64,000 bases of DNA, taken from contig CADCXC010000009.1 of the NCBI GenBank assembly GCA_902806595.1, forward strand, positions 124,001 through 188,000, in the 5' to 3' direction. A program made the position numbers and the translations under genes. The stretch is from Pyrenopolyporus hunteri (taxonomy: Eukaryota > Ascomycota > Sordariomycetes > Xylariales > Hypoxylaceae). The notes under the pieces were generated by a model, which ran no database searches, was not told the origin of the DNA, and saw only the letters and a list, made by a program, of their open reading frames with translations. Every line of letters begins with the position of its first letter. The first letter of the stretch is position 1. Below are positions 60,956 to 64,000 of this stretch, one piece after another.

Positions 60956-61944
60956 ATGGCCCCGGGCATTCTAGTCGACGACGCCACAACCCGAAATGGG
61001 CTCGAGCTCGAGGAGACCTCGGATCACATCGACGCGGTCAATGTGCTCAAGGGCCAGAGCAAATTCGACGACGAGTCGCAGTTCGACTCGGGCAAGGATA
61101 AGACCCAGTTTAGGCAATACGAGGAGGCCTGCGACCGGGTCAAGAACTTCTACCGCGAGCAGCATGCCAAGCAGACTGTGGCGTACAACCTTAAAGCACG
61201 AGCGGCATTCCGGACTCGGCGGCGCGAGGAGATGACGGTGTGGCAGGCCATCGAGAAGCTCAACACTCTGATCGATGAGTCGGACCCGGACACCAGCCTG
61301 TCACAGATTCAGCATCTGCTGCAGTCGGCCGAGGCGATCCGCCGCGACGGCAAGCCGCGTTGGATGCAGGCTGCCGGGCTGATCCACGACCTTGGCAAGC
61401 TGCTGTACTTCTATGGCTCCGAGGGTCAGTGGGATGTCGTCGGCGACACGTTCCCCGTCGGCTGCGCCTTCGATCCTCGCATCATCTACCCAGACACCTT
61501 CGCCGCAAACCCAGACTCCCACGATCCCATCTACAGCACTAAATTCGGCATTTACTCTCCCGGCTGTGGCCTCGATAACGTCATGCTTTCATGGGGCCAC
61601 GACGAGTACTTGTATCACGTGGTCAAGGATCAGTCGACCCTACCGCCAGAGGCGCTGGCCATGATCCGATACCACTCGTTCTATCCTTGGCACAAGGTAT
61701 GTAGATCTCTATCACATTCTCCCCCTTTTCCCGTCGTCCTCGAGTAAGCCCTAACGCTTTATAGGAGGGTGCCTATCGGGAGCTGATGGACGAGCACGAC
61801 GAGGACATGCTTAAGGCCGTCCAAGCTTTCAATCCTTACGATCTGTACAGCAAGAGCGACGATATCCCAGATGTGGAGGAGTTGAAGCCATACTACCTTG
61901 AGCTTATCGACGAGTTCTTCCCGCAGAAGATTGTTAAGTGGTAA
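60956..61944 (+). CDS. miox: myo-inositol oxygenase
   Basis: Two exons, 60956-61696 and 61765-61944, give 306 aa; the intron is 68 bp (GTATGT..TAG with a CTAAC branch site). The enzyme opens myo-inositol with O2 to D-glucuronate using a mixed-valent diiron centre, the first step of inositol catabolism, in the cytosol. By comparison with the family, the metal ligands are His120 (QIQHLLQSAE), His144-Asp145 (GLIHDLGK), His215 (SWGHDEY), His240 (RYHSFYPWH) and Asp273 (FNPYDLYSK), the last in exon 2. Substrate-site landmarks are DVVGDTFPVGC and KFGIYSPGCGLDNV. The C-terminus ends KIVKW, close to animal and plant enzymes. The start ATG is preceded by CCCGCA and begins MAPGILVDD. It lies 0.8 kb downstream of the Zn2Cys6 regulator in the same direction; a regulatory link is possible but unproven. 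Confidence 0.96.
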
Positions 61945-62894
61945 ACGACGCGTGGAGTGTTGACTCGTTTTATTTTTCACGAATTCACGAAGCTATGACT
62001 ACCTACCTAGATAGACGGATTGAACTTTGCCGGGACTTAAAATACCTATACCCATAGATTGTATGCTGACTTAGCGAGCTGGGATGTATCGGAATTCGAG
62101 TGTGTGGTTGGGGGAGGTATCATTTGTGTTTCCTATCGCTTAGCTTTAACCTCGAAGGCTACACTAGCACTGTCACATGCCAAAAGAAACTATTTTAGCA
62201 ATTCTATCTTCATGCATACCTCTCTTCATTACGATGTATATGCATTTCATACATATCTCCAGATGGCATCCTAGTAAAACTGACCGGCTACCAAATCAGA
62301 AGTAAGCCATCTAGATCGCCAGCAAGTACATCGATCAGTCTACACATATCTAACACACCCAACGTACACGAACCGCAAACGACAAAAATCTCCCGCCATT
62401 CCGCCGAACAGACAGGAAGCCCCCGTTCTTTGCGAACTTGTTTAATCTCAAGCTAATCTCGTGTATCAGGGACAAGGGGGATGCTGTTTTGGAATGTAAA
62501 TACTATCATTCGACTAGGAATAATAAAACTATACTGCCTACCTAGGTTACCTTATAGTATTGGAAGTTATCATGCATTGACTGGTACCTTTACAACATAT
62601 CGTGCGAGGAGCCTATCGACACATGATATTGTAAGGCACCTACCTGCTAAATAGTCGCTTTCCGTAAGATAATATTCTGGAATCTTCCCTAGCCCTACTC
62701 ACAAGATATGTTGTTCGGCGGCTAAACGCTACTTTTTAAGAACGTATATCCAAGGGGATTTTAGCGGAAGTTGACAAAGGATATATCACAGGAACTTAAG
62801 GCACGGGGTAAGCTCTTTTGTGGCAATGGGGCTTGACACGGGGTCGTCTATTCAGCTATATCTGGCGAAATATGTAGAGAGATGGTATTTGGAA
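61945..62894. other. convergent intergenic region
   Basis: About 950 bases lie between the stops of miox (+) and the IDO gene (-). No gene was recognised. TACCTA-type repeats are found near 62002 and 62545. Confidence 0.5.
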
Positions 62895-64000
62895 TTAGTA
62901 ATTGCAGATGCCGCCGTATTCCTCGTTCATGGTCCACGTCCCCGCAAGACCATGTTCTACAACGGGTTCGTCGATCATCTCCGACTTCTCGTCCTTTCCG
63001 AGGAAGAAGTCGTTCTGGCCGGAGACCTTAGTCTGCCGACTCATAAACTTCTTGGCCCAAGACTCGACCGACGGCTCGCCGGTCTCGTCGCGAGCCTGCT
63101 TGAGGAACGGGATCAGGGCTGTACCGCCAGTGCCTCTCACCTTCCCGTGCTTCTCGTTCTTGGAGGCGGTCGCTAAGTTTTGCCTTTGTCTCGCCACTTC
63201 GGGGCTGCGGGAGCGGCTTCGCGCTCTATTCTCCCGAGAGGGTAAGACGATGTAACGCGTAACGATAGCAATGTGGATGTCACGGAAAGCCCGAAGCATA
63301 GCAAGGCACGCATCGTATGCAATGGTTAGCGGACGATCGGAGGCGGCGCGGCTTTCGACAAACTCGCGGATGTTAGCGACGGCCGCAACATCGTTCAGGA
63401 AACGCGCGTGCGGTCCCGGCATATAGCGTCGCATATCCCGGATGAAATTGTGTTTAGGGACGAAGCTTCGCCCCTCGCGCTCCGATTCGGATGACGGATT
63501 GGGTTTCTCACCAGTAGGCCGATGCTCAACACCGAGGATGATGTCGAAAAACTGGATTAGGCTACTCTGCGCATTACTGGGCCCGCTATATTGGACGTAG
63601 TTGGACCTGCCAGATCCATCGTCGTACATGACGCCGTTCGGCAAGCCTGCCTCGGCCATATTCTTGCTGCCAGCAAGGAACGTGCGAATACGCCGATAGA
63701 AGAACCCAGGGTCGCAGCTCTCATGCATGCGACGCAACAGCTCTCCAAGGTCGTCGAGGCGCTCGGCAAAGGCACGTAGACAACGTGTCACGGTTGCGCT
63801 ATCGCCTTGTCGAGCAGCGGCAACTGCCGTCAGCATTAGGGGAATGATAGGGCCCCCACGCGCCTCGATGGCTACCGACACCAGATAGAACCAGGACTCG
63901 TCGAGCGACCCGGTGAAGGTTAGTAAGGTGGCGATATTGTCAAGATCATCGATCTCCTCGTCGACGAAGAGCGGTTTGAAGTTCCACAAGACCGAGGCGG
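62895..64000 (-). CDS. indoleamine 2,3-dioxygenase, C-terminal part
   Basis: The frame is open from the window edge (64000) to a TAA at 62895-62897, about 368 codons; the true start is outside the window. The heme enzyme opens the indole ring of tryptophan, the first step of the kynurenine route to NAD (fungal IDO/BNA2). Family blocks in order are MHESCDPGFFYRRIRTFLAG, YSGPSNAQSSLIQFFDIILG, MRRYMPGPHARFLNDV, ANIREFVES and MLRAFRDIHIAIVTRYIV, which holds the proximal heme histidine. The C-terminal tail has GTGGTALIPFLKQARDET, also typical of IDO. Between them is an Arg/Ser-rich insertion (RENRARSRSRSPEVARQRQ). No intron is needed in the visible part. Fungi often have several IDO paralogues, so the biological role is uncertain. 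Confidence 0.95.
   Translation of the reverse strand, partial: ASVLWNFKPLFVDEEIDDLDNIATLLTFTGSLDESWFYLVSVAIEARGGPIIPLMLTAVAAARQGDSATVTRCLRAFAERLDDLGELLRRMHESCDPGFFYRRIRTFLAGSKNMAEAGLPNGVMYDDGSGRSNYVQYSGPSNAQSSLIQFFDIILGVEHRPTGEKPNPSSESEREGRSFVPKHNFIRDMRRYMPGPHARFLNDVAAVANIREFVESRAASDRPLTIAYDACLAMLRAFRDIHIAIVTRYIVLPSRENRARSRSRSPEVARQRQNLATASKNEKHGKVRGTGGTALIPFLKQARDETGEPSVESWAKKFMSRQTKVSGQNDFFLGKDEKSEMIDEPVVEHGLAGTWTMNEEYGGICNY

Overview
The window is nuclear DNA of a filamentous ascomycete, most likely a Sordariomycete. The genes carry many short introns (about 50-110 bp) with GTAAGT-like donors and CTAAC/CTAAT branch sites. The recognisable proteins are fungal families: a PalI/Sur7 membrane protein, GH76 Dfg5-type mannanase, Zn2Cys6 regulator, alpha-glucoside permease and fungal-type RPB2. 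One 13-kb block is almost pure A+T, with surviving cytosines nearly all in CpG, the signature of repeat-induced point mutation (RIP). I rebuilt the exon structures by joining conserved protein blocks across splice sites; they are inferences, not transcript evidence.

Layout. 1-7.1 kb: a PalI/Sur7-family gene (+) converges on complete RPB2 (-). 7.1-13.5 kb: gene-poor DNA full of short TACCTA/TAGGTA repeats. 13.5-15.8 kb: a secreted GH2 glycosidase with eight exons. 15.8-18.25 kb: an old, RIP-diverged tandem duplication of about 1 kb. 18.25-19.5 kb: an unrecognised coiled-coil protein with a HEPN-like motif. 21-22 kb: an extended SDR. 23.6-26.9 kb: a Ser/Thr-rich GPI-type wall protein (+) facing a GH76 enzyme (-). 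28-31.6 kb: a histidine phosphatase (-) divergent from the spliceosome-associated CTNNBL1 homologue (+). 32-32.8 kb: V-ATPase subunit G (-), whose initiator ATG stands alone in its own exon. 33.2-33.6 and 38.3-38.9 kb: two long foldback elements (MITE-like), flanking an F-box-like gene (34.5-36.4 kb). 39.2-39.6 kb: PET117. 40.4-42.6 kb: an MFS alpha-glucoside/sugar permease. 43.9-57.06 kb: the AT-rich RIP block, in which one LTR-like element appears inserted into the LTR of another. 58.2-60.2 kb: a Zn2Cys6 regulator whose first zinc half-site looks damaged. 61-61.9 kb: myo-inositol oxygenase. 62.9 kb to the edge: the C-terminal part of indoleamine 2,3-dioxygenase.

How the genes fit together. 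Housekeeping genes (RPB2, CTNNBL1, V-ATPase G, PET117) are interspersed with secreted and metabolic genes (GH2, GH76, wall protein, sugar permease, inositol oxygenase, IDO). I see no biosynthetic cluster, CRISPR array, rRNA or convincing tRNA. The most informative non-genic signals are the nested RIP-degraded retroelement block, the two inverted-repeat elements sharing a CCGCCAAACCGC core, and the diverged tandem duplication.
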